The notes beneath the pieces are model-generated. The model did not search any database. It saw nothing but the letters and a program-made list of their open reading frames with translations, and was not told the DNA's origin. From the NCBI GenBank assembly GCA_000163555.2, contig ADAC02000001.1, forward strand, positions 930,001 to 994,000: a DNA stretch of 64,000 bases, given 5' to 3'. Below, in pieces: positions 33,357-43,504 of the stretch. The translations under genes were made by a program, and so were the position numbers. Each line of letters begins with the position of its first letter. Positions within the stretch are counted from its first letter, which is position 1. Source of the stretch: an alpha proteobacterium HIMB114 (GTDB taxonomy: Bacteria > Pseudomonadota > Alphaproteobacteria > Pelagibacterales > Pelagibacteraceae).

Positions 33357-36300
33357 ATGTATTTGACAGATCTTTCCATTAAAAGGCCAGTCGTGGCTAC
33401 AGTAATGAGCCTTGTGCTTGTTATTTTTGGATTGGTCACTTTTAATAAAATTCCCTTAAGGGAATTGCCAGATGTTGACTCTGCAAAAGTAAATATCAGA
33501 ACTGATTATACAGGAGCATCAGCAACGATTATTGACACTCAAATTACTCAAAAAATAGAAGATCGAATTGGTGGAACACCAGGAATTGTTACGATTGACT
33601 CAACAAGTGAAGATGGACGATCATCTATTACTTTAGAGTTTGATTTAGATGTTGATTTAGATACTGCCGCAAACGATGTAAGAGAAAAAATTGCTAGAAT
33701 AGTTGATAATCTGCCTGAAGGCGCAGAGCCTCCAGAAATTTATAAATCATCTGCTGCTAGGACTACAACGATGTGGCTTGCCTTCCAAAGTCCAAGTATG
33801 TCAGATCTTGAACTTACAGATTATGCAGATCGATATTTAAAAGATTTATTCTCAACCGTTCCTGGTGTTGGAAATATTAGATTAGGTGGTGAAAGGGAAT
33901 TTTCTTTAAGAGTTTGGTTAGATCCAATTGCAATGGCTGCAAGAAATATTACTGTCTTAGAACTTGAGTCAATTCTTAAAAAAGAAAACGTAGAATTCCC
34001 TGCAGGTAAGATTGAGTCTAAATATGTAGATCTTGTAATTAAAGTTGAGAAAGCCTACAAAAAGCTTCAAGATTACAAAGACCTTGTACTTAAAAGAGCT
34101 GGAGATGGCTCATTAATTAAACTGGGCGATATTGCTAGATTAGAATTTGGCGCTTTAAATTCTAGTACACTATTTAAAGGCAATGGAAATCAAACTGTCG
34201 GTATCGGTATCTATCAGCAATCAACTGCAAACACTATTGAAGTGGCAAGAGCAGTTAAAAAAAAGATTAAAGAAATAGAACCTTCCCTACCTGAAGACTC
34301 AACACTTACGGTATCATTTGATAGGTCAACGTATATAGAAGCAGCAATTGGCGAAGTGTATAAAACATTATTTATTGCCGTTATATTGGTTGTATTAGTT
34401 ATCTATTTATTTTTAGGAAATATAACCGGCGTAATTATTCCAGCAGTTGCAATACCTGTAGCGCTTATTTCAACTTTTCTAGCAATTTATCTTGCTGGTT
34501 TTACTTTAAATTTATTTACACTCATGGCTCTCGTTTTGGCTATTGGAATAGTAGTTGATGATGCCATAGTGATGGGTGAAAATATTTCAAGAAGACTGGA
34601 AAAAGGTGAAACAGCATTAGTCGCTGCTTATCGCGGATCAAAGCAAGTTGCGTTTGCAATCATTGCTACTACTGTTGTGTTAATTTCGGTATTTTTACCT
34701 CTTGTATTTATCAAAGGTTTAATTGGTAAACTATTTTCTGAAATGGCTTTAACTCTCTCATTTGCAGTAATTATTTCAAGTTTTGTAGCTTTAAGTTTAT
34801 CGCCAATGATAGGATCGAAGTTTTTAAAAACAAGCAAAAAAAAACCAGGGTTTATTTTAAAGTTTGAAAAATACTTGCAGGCATTTCAAAAATTTTATGA
34901 GGAAACACTTCATTTCATGCTCAAAAGAAAAAAGAGTATATTTGTTTTTTTAGGAACAGTTCTAGTCAGTATTATTATTTTATTTAATTTTACCAAAAAA
35001 GAATTGCTTCCTAAAGAAGATAGAGGAGTATTTTTTGTCATTATCCAAGCACCTGAAGGTTCTGGATTTAATTATACCTCTGAAAAAGCTTTAAATATCG
35101 AGAGCAAATTTTTACCAAAAGTTGGAAAAGGTGAAATTAGAAGATTGTTATTAAGAGTGCCTGGATTTGGAAAGAGAAGTAAACAGCTGAATTCAGCATT
35201 TATCATAGTTCTTTTAGAAGATTGGGCGAAAAGAAAACGAAGCGGACAACAAATTTTAAGAGAGTCATTTGGTATCATATCATCTGTTCCAGGTGTACGA
35301 GCTTTTCCAGTTATGCCTCAATCAATTAGAGGTGGTGGCGTTGAAAAGCCTATTCAATTTGTTTTATTAGGAAGCACTTATGAAAAACTTGAGGAATGGA
35401 AAAATATTTTAAAAAGAGAAGCTAGAAAAAATGGAAGAATTATAAATATAAGTGACGATTATGAACTAACTAAACCAGAGTTAAAAGTAGAAATTAATAA
35501 TGAAAAAGCAGCAGATCTTGGAGTTTCGATCGAACAAATTGGAAGAACGATGGAAACTATTTTCGGCTCTAGACAAGTTACAAAATTTACAAATAATGGA
35601 AAAGAATATTCAATAGTCTTACAAGGTGATTTGAAAGACAGGACACAGCCATCAAACTTAAACAAAGTTTATGTCAGATCAGATATTACAAAAAAACTAA
35701 TACCGCTATCAAATGTAATAAAAATATCAGAAAGTGCAGCGGCACCTTTTTTAAGCAGGTACCAGAGGCAAAAGGCAGTAACTATTTCAGCTCGATTAGT
35801 GGGTAATTATACTATTGGAGAAGCACTAGAATATTTAAATAATATTGTAAAAGAAAAACTTCCTGCAGAAGTTCGTATCGATTATAAGGGAGAGTCTGAA
35901 GAGTATAAGAAAACAAACGTTGGAATTTACCTAATTTTTGTTCTTGCATTAGTAACTGCTTATTTATCTATGGCAGCACAATTTGAAAGCTGGAGACATC
36001 CACTTACTATTATGCTGACAGTTCCACTGGCAATCTTTGGTGGAATAATTGGACTCCTTGTTGCTGGCAGCTCATTAAATATCTATAGCCAGATAGGTCT
36101 AATTATTTTGATAGGTCTTGCTGCTAAAAATGGAATTCTTATTGTTGAATTTGCAAACCAGTTGAGGGCCGAGGGTAAGGATATTGAAAAAGCAATTTTA
36201 GAAGCTGCAAAAATAAGGCTAAGACCAATTCTTATGACTTCATTATCTACAATAGCAGGAGTTGTTCCTCTAATTATTGGATCTGGGCCTGGAGAGGCAA

Positions 36301-36461
36301 GCAGATTAACGGTTGGAGTAGTTATATTCTCAGGAATGATTTTTTCTACTTTCTTTACGTTATACGTCATCCCTACAATTTACTTGTTAATTGGAAGAAA
36401 TACTCAAAGAATAGATGCTGTTGAAATTGAGCTGCAAAAGCAACTTAAAACAGTAAAATAA
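33357..36461 (+). CDS. RND-family efflux transporter permease (HAE1-like)
   Basis: The 1034-residue protein has the RND architecture: MYLTDLSIKRPVVATVMSLVLV, a large periplasmic loop, helices 2-6 with the proton-relay aspartate pair in GIVVDDAIVMGEN, a second periplasmic loop and a second set of six helices ending in LTVGVVIFSGM. It exports drugs, detergents or lipids using the proton gradient. It pairs with the adaptor immediately upstream; the outer-membrane partner must be encoded elsewhere. Whether it handles antibiotics or, as in some marine bacteria, membrane intermediates is unknown. Confidence 0.93.
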   Translation: MYLTDLSIKRPVVATVMSLVLVIFGLVTFNKIPLRELPDVDSAKVNIRTDYTGASATIIDTQITQKIEDRIGGTPGIVTIDSTSEDGRSSITLEFDLDVDLDTAANDVREKIARIVDNLPEGAEPPEIYKSSAARTTTMWLAFQSPSMSDLELTDYADRYLKDLFSTVPGVGNIRLGGEREFSLRVWLDPIAMAARNITVLELESILKKENVEFPAGKIESKYVDLVIKVEKAYKKLQDYKDLVLKRAGDGSLIKLGDIARLEFGALNSSTLFKGNGNQTVGIGIYQQSTANTIEVARAVKKKIKEIEPSLPEDSTLTVSFDRSTYIEAAIGEVYKTLFIAVILVVLVIYLFLGNITGVIIPAVAIPVALISTFLAIYLAGFTLNLFTLMALVLAIGIVVDDAIVMGENISRRLEKGETALVAAYRGSKQVAFAIIATTVVLISVFLPLVFIKGLIGKLFSEMALTLSFAVIISSFVALSLSPMIGSKFLKTSKKKPGFILKFEKYLQAFQKFYEETLHFMLKRKKSIFVFLGTVLVSIIILFNFTKKELLPKEDRGVFFVIIQAPEGSGFNYTSEKALNIESKFLPKVGKGEIRRLLLRVPGFGKRSKQLNSAFIIVLLEDWAKRKRSGQQILRESFGIISSVPGVRAFPVMPQSIRGGGVEKPIQFVLLGSTYEKLEEWKNILKREARKNGRIINISDDYELTKPELKVEINNEKAADLGVSIEQIGRTMETIFGSRQVTKFTNNGKEYSIVLQGDLKDRTQPSNLNKVYVRSDITKKLIPLSNVIKISESAAAPFLSRYQRQKAVTISARLVGNYTIGEALEYLNNIVKEKLPAEVRIDYKGESEEYKKTNVGIYLIFVLALVTAYLSMAAQFESWRHPLTIMLTVPLAIFGGIIGLLVAGSSLNIYSQIGLIILIGLAAKNGILIVEFANQLRAEGKDIEKAILEAAKIRLRPILMTSLSTIAGVVPLIIGSGPGEASRLTVGVVIFSGMIFSTFFTLYVIPTIYLLIGRNTQRIDAVEIELQKQLKTVK

Positions 36462-36462
36462 T

Positions 36463-36843
36463 TTAAATTAGTTTTTTTAAATCTTTTAATTTAAATAAAA
36501 ATAATCCAACAGCTAAACCCAAAAAGTTCATGATTAAATCTAAGTTTTCATAAAAACGGTTTGGGATATATAGATGCAATACTTCCATTAGTACGGAAAA
36601 TATAATTAAAAATAAAACTATAGATTTAAATTTTCTATTTTTATCAAAAGATAAAAAAGCCAATACACCTAAAAAAAAATAAGAAATAAAATGACTTAGC
36701 TTATCACCGCCTGGATACGTAGTTGGGTCACCCTTTAAAACTAAACCTATTAAATTTCCAGGATAAATAGACACAACTAAGATGAATAAAAACCATATTA
36801 AAAATAAAAATTTATAAAGATTTAAGAATTGTTTGAGATCCAT
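36463..36843 (-). CDS. VanZ-like family membrane protein
   Basis: The protein has about 126 residues with four hydrophobic segments, and the VanZ-type pattern PGGDKLSHFISYFFLG followed by YENLDLIMNFLGLAVG. I use the ATG at 36843, which begins MDLKQFLNLYK just before the first helix; a longer frame would add 18 residues inside the upstream cutA gene. It overlaps cutA by 22 bases. VanZ-like proteins are associated with cell envelope glycans in some species, but the role is unknown here. It is convergent with the RND gene with a one-base gap. Confidence 0.75.
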   Translation of the reverse strand: MDLKQFLNLYKFLFLIWFLFILVVSIYPGNLIGLVLKGDPTTYPGGDKLSHFISYFFLGVLAFLSFDKNRKFKSIVLFLIIFSVLMEVLHLYIPNRFYENLDLIMNFLGLAVGLFLFKLKDLKKLI

Positions 36844-37136
36844 TTTAAAAATGTGTTGCTTCCTGAATGGATATTGAAAAAAAGAATGCATGGACAATCA
36901 TAGGAATGTTGACTCTTAACACTCTTAATAATTTTTTTAATATTTTTTTTTTGTGTTTTTCCAATCAAAATATATTCCTTTGATGATTTAACTTTATTAT
37001 TCCATTTAAAAATTGATTGGATGTTTGGAATAATATTAGTACATGCGGCAAGTTTATTTTTAACTAAAAATTTACCAATTTTATTTGCTTCTAATTTTGA
37101 TCCACAAGTAATGTATAACAATTTATAATTGCTCAT
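36822..37136 (-). CDS. cutA: Divalent-cation tolerance protein CutA
   Basis: The 104-residue protein matches CutA1: YKLLYITCGSKLEANKIGKFL, the LAACTNIIPNIQSIFKWNNKV segment, KEYILIGKTQ and the SYDCPCIL region. CutA forms a very stable trimer like PII; it was named for copper tolerance, yet its physiological role is unsettled. It is followed by, and overlaps, the VanZ-like gene. It is divergent from gpmA across 29 bases. Confidence 0.92.
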   Translation of the reverse strand: MSNYKLLYITCGSKLEANKIGKFLVKNKLAACTNIIPNIQSIFKWNNKVKSSKEYILIGKTQKKNIKKIIKSVKSQHSYDCPCILFFNIHSGSNTFLKWISNNS

Positions 37137-37165
37137 TTTGATTATCTATCATAATAAACAATTTA

Positions 37166-37888
37166 ATGATAAATCTTATTCTAATTCGTCATGGTCAAAG
37201 TCAATGGAATTTAGAGAATAGATTCACTGGTTGGTACGACGCTGATCTTACAAAAAAAGGTCTAGAAGAAGCTGATAAAGCTGGTCTGCTCATAAAAGAA
37301 CTTAGTCTTAAATTTAATTATGGTTTTACTTCTTTTCAAACTAGAGCCATAAAAACTTTTGAAGCAATTTTAAAGTCCTCAGAGATTAATATTCCTCACG
37401 TCACGAAAGCATGGCAACTTAACGAAAGACACTATGGAGGTCTACAAGGCCTGAATAAAGAAGAAACTGCAAAAAAACATGGAAAGGAACAAGTAATGAT
37501 CTGGAGAAGAAGTTATGATATTCCTCCCCCTCCACAAGATAGAAGTGACCCTGCTCACCCTGTAAACTCTGATATTTACAAAGATATTGATCCAAATTTA
37601 ATTCCAGACTCTGAGTCACTTAAAGATACTTACAATAGAACTGTGCCTTATTATTTAGAAAATATTGAACCATTATTAAAAAAATCTGAAAATATTTTAA
37701 TCTCAGCCCATGGAAATAGTTTACGTGCATTGTGCAAAAAAATTTTTGAAATTTCAGACGAAATGATTGTTAAATTAGAGATACCAACTGGGAATCCAAT
37801 TCAAATTCAATTTGATCAAAATTTAGATCTTAAAGAATATAAATATTTAGATAAAGCACGCGCCAAAGAATTTATTGTTAAAAAATAA
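37166..37888 (+). CDS. gpmA: 2,3-bisphosphoglycerate-dependent phosphoglycerate mutase
   Basis: The 240-residue enzyme begins ILIRHGQSQWNLENRFTGWY, with the phosphate-carrying histidine in RHGQS, and has NERHYGGLQGLNKEE, the DPAHPVNSD region and the second histidine motif SAHGNSLRAL. These define the cofactor-dependent, glycolytic type. It interconverts 3- and 2-phosphoglycerate. The 3' end overlaps the convergent murU-like gene by 11 bases. Confidence 0.94.
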   Translation: MINLILIRHGQSQWNLENRFTGWYDADLTKKGLEEADKAGLLIKELSLKFNYGFTSFQTRAIKTFEAILKSSEINIPHVTKAWQLNERHYGGLQGLNKEETAKKHGKEQVMIWRRSYDIPPPPQDRSDPAHPVNSDIYKDIDPNLIPDSESLKDTYNRTVPYYLENIEPLLKKSENILISAHGNSLRALCKKIFEISDEMIVKLEIPTGNPIQIQFDQNLDLKEYKYLDKARAKEFIVKK

Positions 37889-38564
37889 TATCCTTATTTT
37901 TTAGCTTATTATAAATTTCTAAATCTGTTGTATGATAAAAAATCTGCTCGAAAACTCTCCCTGTAATTTGCTTCTTTTCTACTAAATGGTCCCATACCTC
38001 TTTTACTGAAAATGACTTTACCTCTTTATTTTCTAATAATGAGGAGTTTAAGATCTGAAACCCTGTATAAATATAATTTTTTTTATTTGTTAAAAAGTCA
38101 TTCTCGACGGAAAAATCTGCATTTAAATTAGGATCAAAACTCTTATCTTTTCTTGCTAAAAGCAATCCTGCTAAAAAATTTTTTTGTATAGTTTTTTTAA
38201 TCAAAGTTTTCATATCTAAAATATAATTTTTTTGCCAAACAGTATCAGAATTTAGAACAAGAAAATAATCGTCAGATAAAAAATGCTTGGCATTTACTAA
38301 TGCACCACCTGTATCTAAAATAACTTCTTCTTCAAAAATTTTAATATCAGGGTGATTTTTATTTATATAGCTAGAAATTTTTTGTTTTAAATGATGAACA
38401 TTAACTGCAATCTCATTTACACCAAGTTCTTTTAAAATCTTTATTGAATATTCAATTAATGGAATATTATTAATAGTTAATAAAGGTTTAGGAGTTGTAT
38501 TGGTTAGTGGCAAAACACGTTTGCCAAAACCAGCACATAAAATTATTGCTTTATTTATTTCCAT
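37878..38564 (-). CDS. Sugar-1-phosphate nucleotidyltransferase, MurU-like
   Basis: The 228-residue protein has the nucleotidyltransferase start KAIILCAGFGKRVLPLTNTTPKP (here IILCAGFGKRVLPLT), LLTINNIPLIEY, the VNVHHLKQKI segment and LNSDTVW with the metal aspartate. Its short length and pairing with an aminoglycoside-phosphotransferase-like kinase point to MurU, which makes UDP-MurNAc from MurNAc-1-phosphate in peptidoglycan recycling. Mannose-1-phosphate guanylyltransferase is the main alternative. It overlaps the upstream kinase gene by 10 bases. Confidence 0.78.
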   Translation of the reverse strand: MEINKAIILCAGFGKRVLPLTNTTPKPLLTINNIPLIEYSIKILKELGVNEIAVNVHHLKQKISSYINKNHPDIKIFEEEVILDTGGALVNAKHFLSDDYFLVLNSDTVWQKNYILDMKTLIKKTIQKNFLAGLLLARKDKSFDPNLNADFSVENDFLTNKKNYIYTGFQILNSSLLENKEVKSFSVKEVWDHLVEKKQITGRVFEQIFYHTTDLEIYNKLKNKDIIF

Positions 38565-39499
38565 TTTTTTCGAATAATTTTGTTAGAAAAATATTTCTTA
38601 AATATCAAGTTTAATTCTTTTAATTCATTGTGCTTTAGTCTTAACTTCAAAAGGGACCAAGTTCTTGGTAAATATTTTAAATATTTTTCTTTATGATCTC
38701 GTCGATACAATCTTAAAAAAATACCCAAAATCTTTAAAAGCCTTTGAACTGAGAGTATGTGAAAATCGAATAGAAAATCATTTTGTTTTATTTCTATTTT
38801 TTTTAAATAATATTTTATTAATTTGGACTGATCACTTTGACTTATATTTACCCTAACATCATCAACTAGAGACATAAGATCATAAGCAGGATGACCAATT
38901 ACAGCATCTTGCGAATCTAAAAAACCAATTTTTCTATTATGAATAATTAAGTTTTCGATATGAAAATCTCTATGAACAAAAACTTTATTAGATTTGATAG
39001 TTTTTTTGAGTAACTTTAGAAAACAATTGCTTATTGTTTTTTGAATTTCTCTTATTTTCTTTTTAGAAAAAAATTCTGGTAAATACCATTCATAAAACAA
39101 ATTCATTTCTGTCTGTAATAATTTCATAGAATATCTAGGTAAATTTTTTTTTGGTTTAATTTTTTGTAATTTTATAAGCTCATCAATTACATTTTTAAAT
39201 TGATTAACTTTATTTTTTTTAATTATATTCTTTACTAAATTGTTTCCTAAATCTTCAATAATAATAAAATTATTTTTTACATTTTTTTTTATTGTTTTAG
39301 GTGCTTTAATTTTATTGCGAATTAAAAATTCATTTATCTTTGAATAATTTTCTAAATTATTTTTTTTATCCTTCTTGCAATAAACTAAAATTTGTTTTTT
39401 CTTATTTTTGAAACGATAAAACTTTCTTGGTGACGCATCACCAGCAACTAAATAAATTTCATTATTTAGTTTTTCCAAAATATTTGATTTTAATGTCAC
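38555..39499 (-). CDS. Aminoglycoside phosphotransferase-family kinase, AmgK-like
   Basis: The 314-residue protein shows the APH fold: the VAGDASPRKFYRF start that is typical of AmgK, the catalytic HRDFHIENLI loop with the conserved Asp, and GFLDSQDAVIGHPAYDL with the metal-binding Asp. AmgK phosphorylates MurNAc and GlcNAc at the anomeric position and works with MurU. The order tsaE-amgK-murU is common in alphaproteobacteria. Its start overlaps the end of tsaE by 38 bases. The recycling role is inferred from family and neighbours. Confidence 0.8.
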   Translation of the reverse strand: MTLKSNILEKLNNEIYLVAGDASPRKFYRFKNKKKQILVYCKKDKKNNLENYSKINEFLIRNKIKAPKTIKKNVKNNFIIIEDLGNNLVKNIIKKNKVNQFKNVIDELIKLQKIKPKKNLPRYSMKLLQTEMNLFYEWYLPEFFSKKKIREIQKTISNCFLKLLKKTIKSNKVFVHRDFHIENLIIHNRKIGFLDSQDAVIGHPAYDLMSLVDDVRVNISQSDQSKLIKYYLKKIEIKQNDFLFDFHILSVQRLLKILGIFLRLYRRDHKEKYLKYLPRTWSLLKLRLKHNELKELNLIFKKYFSNKIIRKKWK

Positions 39500-39896
39500 G
39501 TTCGTTTTTTAATTTTGTATGCTTTAAACTTATTTCTATACGATTTGTATTTTTTTTCTTAATTAATTCAGGCCATTCTATAATATTTATTATCTTATCC
39601 TCTAACTCAAATAGACCAATATTTTCTAGATCTAATTTACTCTTAAGTCGGTATAAATCGTAATGAGCTATAATTAGTTTATTTTTGACCGGGTAGTATT
39701 GAACTATGTTAAAAGTTGGACTGGTTACTTGAGGTGACCTTTTTTTATTTTTTTTAAAAATTTCACTGATAATTAACTTTGACAGAGTCGTTTTGCCAGT
39801 GCCTAGATCTCCCTTTAAATAAATTGTGTGACCTATTTTTACTTTTTTTGATATTGTATAAGATAGCGTCTTTAAATCTTTTAAAGCACATCTCAT
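39462..39896 (-). CDS. tsaE: tRNA threonylcarbamoyladenosine biosynthesis ATPase TsaE
   Basis: The 144-residue protein has the TsaE P-loop GDLGTGKTTLSK near residue 29, the SPTFNIVQYY segment, HYDLYRL and the LFELEDKIINIIEWPE sequence. TsaE is the ATPase partner of TsaB/TsaD in making t6A37 on ANN-decoding tRNAs. It is the first of a three-gene overlapped set with AmgK-like and MurU-like genes, and lies three bases after the ahcY stop, so all four may be cotranscribed. Confidence 0.92.
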   Translation of the reverse strand: MRCALKDLKTLSYTISKKVKIGHTIYLKGDLGTGKTTLSKLIISEIFKKNKKRSPQVTSPTFNIVQYYPVKNKLIIAHYDLYRLKSKLDLENIGLFELEDKIINIIEWPELIKKKNTNRIEISLKHTKLKNERDIKIKYFGKTK

Positions 39897-39899
39897 TGC

Positions 39900-41186
39900 T
39901 TAGTATCTATAAGCATCACCTTTGAAAGGACCTTGTGGAGAGACACCTATATAATCAGCTTGATCATTTGAAAGTTTAGTTAACTTTGCTCCAACTTTTG
40001 CCAAGTGTAACTCAGCAACTTTTTCATCTAAATGTTTTGGTAAAACATAAACTTTCTTTTCATATTTGTCAGGATTATTCCATAATTCGATTTGTGCCAT
40101 AACTTGGTTTGTAAAAGATGCACTCATAACAAAACTTGGGTGACCTGTAGCACAGCCTAAATTTACCAATCGTCCTTCTGCTAATAAAATTATTCTTTTT
40201 TTGTCAGGAAATTCTATTTCATGAACCTGAGGTTTAATTTCATTCCATTTATAATTTTTTAATGCATCAACTTGAATTTCATTATCAAAATGACCAATGT
40301 TACATAGTATAGATCTATCTTTCATAGATCTCATATGATCTGCTGTTACAATATCTTTATTACCCGTTGCAGTTACAACAATATCTGCATTACCTATCAT
40401 TTCATCCATTAAAACAACTTCGTAACCTTCCATCGATGCTTGCAATGCGCATATTGGATCAGTTTCTGTGACCATTACTCTTGCACCAGCTTGACGTAAA
40501 GATGCTGCACTACCTTTTCCAACATCACCGAAACCTGCAACTATTGCAACCTTACCAGACATCATAACATCAGTTGCTCTACGTATTGAATCAACTAAAC
40601 TCTCTCGACATCCATATAAATTGTCAAATTTAGATTTAGTTACTGAGTCATTAACGTTAAAAGCTGGAATTAAAAGACTTCCATCTTTTTCCATTTTTTT
40701 CAGCTCTTTAACGCCAGTTGTTGTTTCTTCTGAAACACCCTTAATATCTTTTAATAATTCTTTATAATCTTTATGCATTAAAGCGGTAAGGTCGCCACCA
40801 TCATCTAAAATCATGTTTGGCTTCCAATCTTTATTTCCTTCAATCGTTTGTTTAATGCACCACCAATATTCCTCTTCCGTTTCACCTTTCCAAGCAAAAA
40901 CAGGTATTCCTTTTCTAGCAATAGCAGCTGCAGCATGATCTTGTGTCGAAAAGATATTGCAAGATGACCATCTAACACTTGCTCCAAGATGAACTAAAGT
41001 TTCGATCAAAACAGCTGTTTGAATTGTCATGTGCAAACATCCTACAATATTTGCTCCTTTTAGTGGTTTTGAATTTCCATATTCTTCTCTTATGGCCATT
41101 AAACCTGGCATCTCAGACTCGGCTAGGGAAATTTCTTTATCTCCAAAATCAGCTAAATTAATATTTTTTACTTTATAATCTGTCAT
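39900..41186 (-). CDS. ahcY: Adenosylhomocysteinase
   Basis: The 428-residue enzyme has the SAH hydrolase signatures: [33 protein letters not shown], the NAD-binding [25 protein letters not shown], and the C-terminal PFKGDAYRY ending with the conserved Lys-x-x-x-Tyr. It splits S-adenosylhomocysteine to homocysteine and adenosine, closing the methyl cycle that metY also feeds. No riboswitch is visible in its 42-base upstream gap. tsaE follows on the same strand. Confidence 0.96.
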   Translation of the reverse strand: MTDYKVKNINLADFGDKEISLAESEMPGLMAIREEYGNSKPLKGANIVGCLHMTIQTAVLIETLVHLGASVRWSSCNIFSTQDHAAAAIARKGIPVFAWKGETEEEYWWCIKQTIEGNKDWKPNMILDDGGDLTALMHKDYKELLKDIKGVSEETTTGVKELKKMEKDGSLLIPAFNVNDSVTKSKFDNLYGCRESLVDSIRRATDVMMSGKVAIVAGFGDVGKGSAASLRQAGARVMVTETDPICALQASMEGYEVVLMDEMIGNADIVVTATGNKDIVTADHMRSMKDRSILCNIGHFDNEIQVDALKNYKWNEIKPQVHEIEFPDKKRIILLAEGRLVNLGCATGHPSFVMSASFTNQVMAQIELWNNPDKYEKKVYVLPKHLDEKVAELHLAKVGAKLTKLSNDQADYIGVSPQGPFKGDAYRY

Positions 41187-41228
41187 TGGCGGTCAACTAA
41201 CAGTATTGTAAAATTTAATCAATAAGAA

Positions 41229-42761
41229 TTAAATAGAGGGTAAAGAAATATCAACTATAGCGCCGGAGTTATCTTTTTTATTATAAACGCTTATTAAACC
41301 TTTGTGAGAATCAATTATATTTTTAACAATATTTAAACCCAGTCCTGAATGTGCCCCTTTTTGTTCGTTTGGTCTATCACTATAAAACCTTTCAAAAACC
41401 TTATTTAAATTATTTTTATCAAATCCAGGACCTTGATCCTCAATTAAAATTTTAAAATTATTTTTTTCTAAATTTATTTTAATTAGAATTTCTGAATCAT
41501 TAGGGCTAAATGATACTGCATTATCTAATAAATTCGCTATAACCTGCTCAATACGACTTTCAATACCAAATATTACAGCTTTTTTTAATTTTTGACTATT
41601 ATCAAAATTAAATTTGATATTCTTTTTTTGATTCACTGTATCTAAGTTAAAATCTTCAACAATGCTATCAATCAAGTGGAGAAGGTCAAAATTTTTTGCA
41701 ATAGCTCTTGATTGAGACGCCTCATCTTTTAGCACTTGAGAATAATCAGTTATTAACCTTTCAATTCTCTCAACATCATTTGATAAAATTTTTAAAAGTT
41801 TAATTTTTTGATATTCATCCTTTGTTTGATTTAATAAATCTGAAGCACCTTTTAATGAAGCTAGAGGATTTCTAATTTCATGTGTCAAATCTGAAGCAAA
41901 TCTCTCTGCCAATTCTATACGCTGATAAAGTTTATTTGTCATATCAGTCAACGATTTTGATAAATTGCCAATTTCATCATCGCGCTTATCAAATTCCATA
42001 TTTAAATTTTCATTACTTTTTGGGTTATCGTAAGAAATCTTTTTTGCAAAAGAATTTAAAGATCTAATAGGTTTAATTATATAATTATTCAAAAATAGAG
42101 AAAAAATCATAATCACTATTGCTGCTATCAATACCGATCTTAAGACGAAATTTTTTCTCTCTTGTACAGCAAGACTTATTTCATTCGATATCTCGCTGAC
42201 GGTTATAATAATATTATTGTCAGCCAACTTAAGAATTGAGCTTGTATGAATGACTAAATTATTATTAATACTTTCAGAAGAAATAAAAAACCTCTGATCA
42301 ACATTTGAATTTACTTCATCTAAAAAGCTATATTTAACTTCAGATACGACATTGAAATTCTTATTATCTTCTTGTTGCTTTAGTTTTTCATTAATACCGA
42401 GTGTTTCAATTCTTTCTGTAACAAATAAAGAAGTGCGATCTATATCAATAATTGAACTATCGACCAAAATATCTTTGTTCATTTTAAAAAATCTAATTTG
42501 ATCAACTTCATCTAGTATGAATTTTGATCTAAATAAAAAATTTTTTAATGTGTTTTCATCTGAGTCAATATTTTGGTTTTTTAAATTTAATTTTATATTT
42601 TCTATTATATTTTGATGTTTTTTACTTTTTCGATTAATTAATTCAGGCTCGATTGCCAACAGGTAAACAAAAGTAAAAAATCCTAAAACTAAAAATACAA
42701 AAAAATTAAAGGTAAGAAATTGTTTTAATAAAGATCTAGTCGATAATAAATTGGTTATCAT
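41229..42761 (-). CDS. chvG: Sensor histidine kinase of the ChvG type
   Basis: The 510-residue protein has two membrane helices (about 15-37 and 210-228) around a periplasmic sensor domain of about 170 residues. A HAMP linker, the H-box SDLTHEIRNPLASLKG, and N, G1 and G2 boxes (LLDNAVSF, EDQGPGFD, SGLGLNIVK) follow. It begins one base from the end of chvI, so the pair is coupled. In alphaproteobacteria ChvG (ExoS, BvrS) senses envelope or acid stress. The order and sequence of the DNA-binding partner support this over the general EnvZ label. Confidence 0.87.
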   Translation of the reverse strand: MITNLLSTRSLLKQFLTFNFFVFLVLGFFTFVYLLAIEPELINRKSKKHQNIIENIKLNLKNQNIDSDENTLKNFLFRSKFILDEVDQIRFFKMNKDILVDSSIIDIDRTSLFVTERIETLGINEKLKQQEDNKNFNVVSEVKYSFLDEVNSNVDQRFFISSESINNNLVIHTSSILKLADNNIIITVSEISNEISLAVQERKNFVLRSVLIAAIVIMIFSLFLNNYIIKPIRSLNSFAKKISYDNPKSNENLNMEFDKRDDEIGNLSKSLTDMTNKLYQRIELAERFASDLTHEIRNPLASLKGASDLLNQTKDEYQKIKLLKILSNDVERIERLITDYSQVLKDEASQSRAIAKNFDLLHLIDSIVEDFNLDTVNQKKNIKFNFDNSQKLKKAVIFGIESRIEQVIANLLDNAVSFSPNDSEILIKINLEKNNFKILIEDQGPGFDKNNLNKVFERFYSDRPNEQKGAHSGLGLNIVKNIIDSHKGLISVYNKKDNSGAIVDISLPSI

Positions 42762-43462
42762 TATGGGTTAGCATTCCAACGATATCCGCTTCCATAACGA
42801 GTTTCAATAGCTGAAAATTCTTTATCAACTTTTTTAAATTTTTTTCTTATTCTTTTTACATGACTATCAATAGTTCTGTCCTCAATGTCATTATTTTCTT
42901 TATAAGCAATTGTCATTAAATGAGATCTCTCTTTTATGACTCCAGGCCTTTTGGCAAGTTCATATACAATTTGAAATTCTGTCGTTGTTAACTTGTCAGG
43001 CAAATTTTGATCATCCCAAGTGCATTCTAATTGCTCTGGATCAAGCATCAATTTTCCTTGTTTAATAATATTCTTACTATCAGGAGTTACCTGATCTTTT
43101 TTTCTAAATTGAACTTTTACTCTTTCAATCAAAACATTTATTGAAAATCCACCAGATTTTTTTACGTAATCATCTGCGCCTAACTTCAGACCTAATAGCT
43201 CATCTACCTCTTCATCTTTAGAAGTTAAAAAAATAACTGGAAGGTTTGTCTTTTTTCGTAGTTTTTTTAAAAGCTCTTCTCCATTCATTCTTGGCATTTT
43301 AATATCAATGATAGCGAGGTCTGGCGGTGTTCTTGTTATTCCAATGTATGCACTTTCGCCATCAACATAAGTTTGAACTTTATATCCCTCATTCTCTAAT
43401 GCTATAGAAACACTAGTTAAAATATTTCTATCATCATCTACTAATGCAATTGTTTTAGACAT
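42761..43462 (-). CDS. chvI: Response regulator of the ChvI type (OmpR family)
   Basis: The 233-residue protein has a receiver domain ([22 protein letters not shown], phospho-acceptor Asp53 in IIDIKMP) and an OmpR-type winged helix ([40 protein letters not shown]). The receiver N terminus is close to that of ChvI/BvrR/ExoR-pathway regulators. It is upstream of chvG with a one-base overlap. It would control envelope and carbon-uptake genes; targets in this genome are unknown. Confidence 0.87.
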   Translation of the reverse strand: MSKTIALVDDDRNILTSVSIALENEGYKVQTYVDGESAYIGITRTPPDLAIIDIKMPRMNGEELLKKLRKKTNLPVIFLTSKDEEVDELLGLKLGADDYVKKSGGFSINVLIERVKVQFRKKDQVTPDSKNIIKQGKLMLDPEQLECTWDDQNLPDKLTTTEFQIVYELAKRPGVIKERSHLMTIAYKENNDIEDRTIDSHVKRIRKKFKKVDKEFSAIETRYGSGYRWNANP

Positions 43463-43504
43463 GCTGTTTTTATAATATCAAAAAAAGACTAAAATTAGAC
43501 TAAA

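Noticed and set aside
36844-36897. Longer start for the VanZ-like gene at 36897
   Set aside because: The extra residues lie inside cutA in another frame and precede a better start next to the first membrane helix.
41187-41228. SAH riboswitch before ahcY
   Set aside because: Only 42 bases separate ahcY from chvG, and no conserved SAH aptamer segments are present.
43463-43504. Terminator between chvI and polA
   Set aside because: There is a direct repeat of TTTAGTC but no stable stem.
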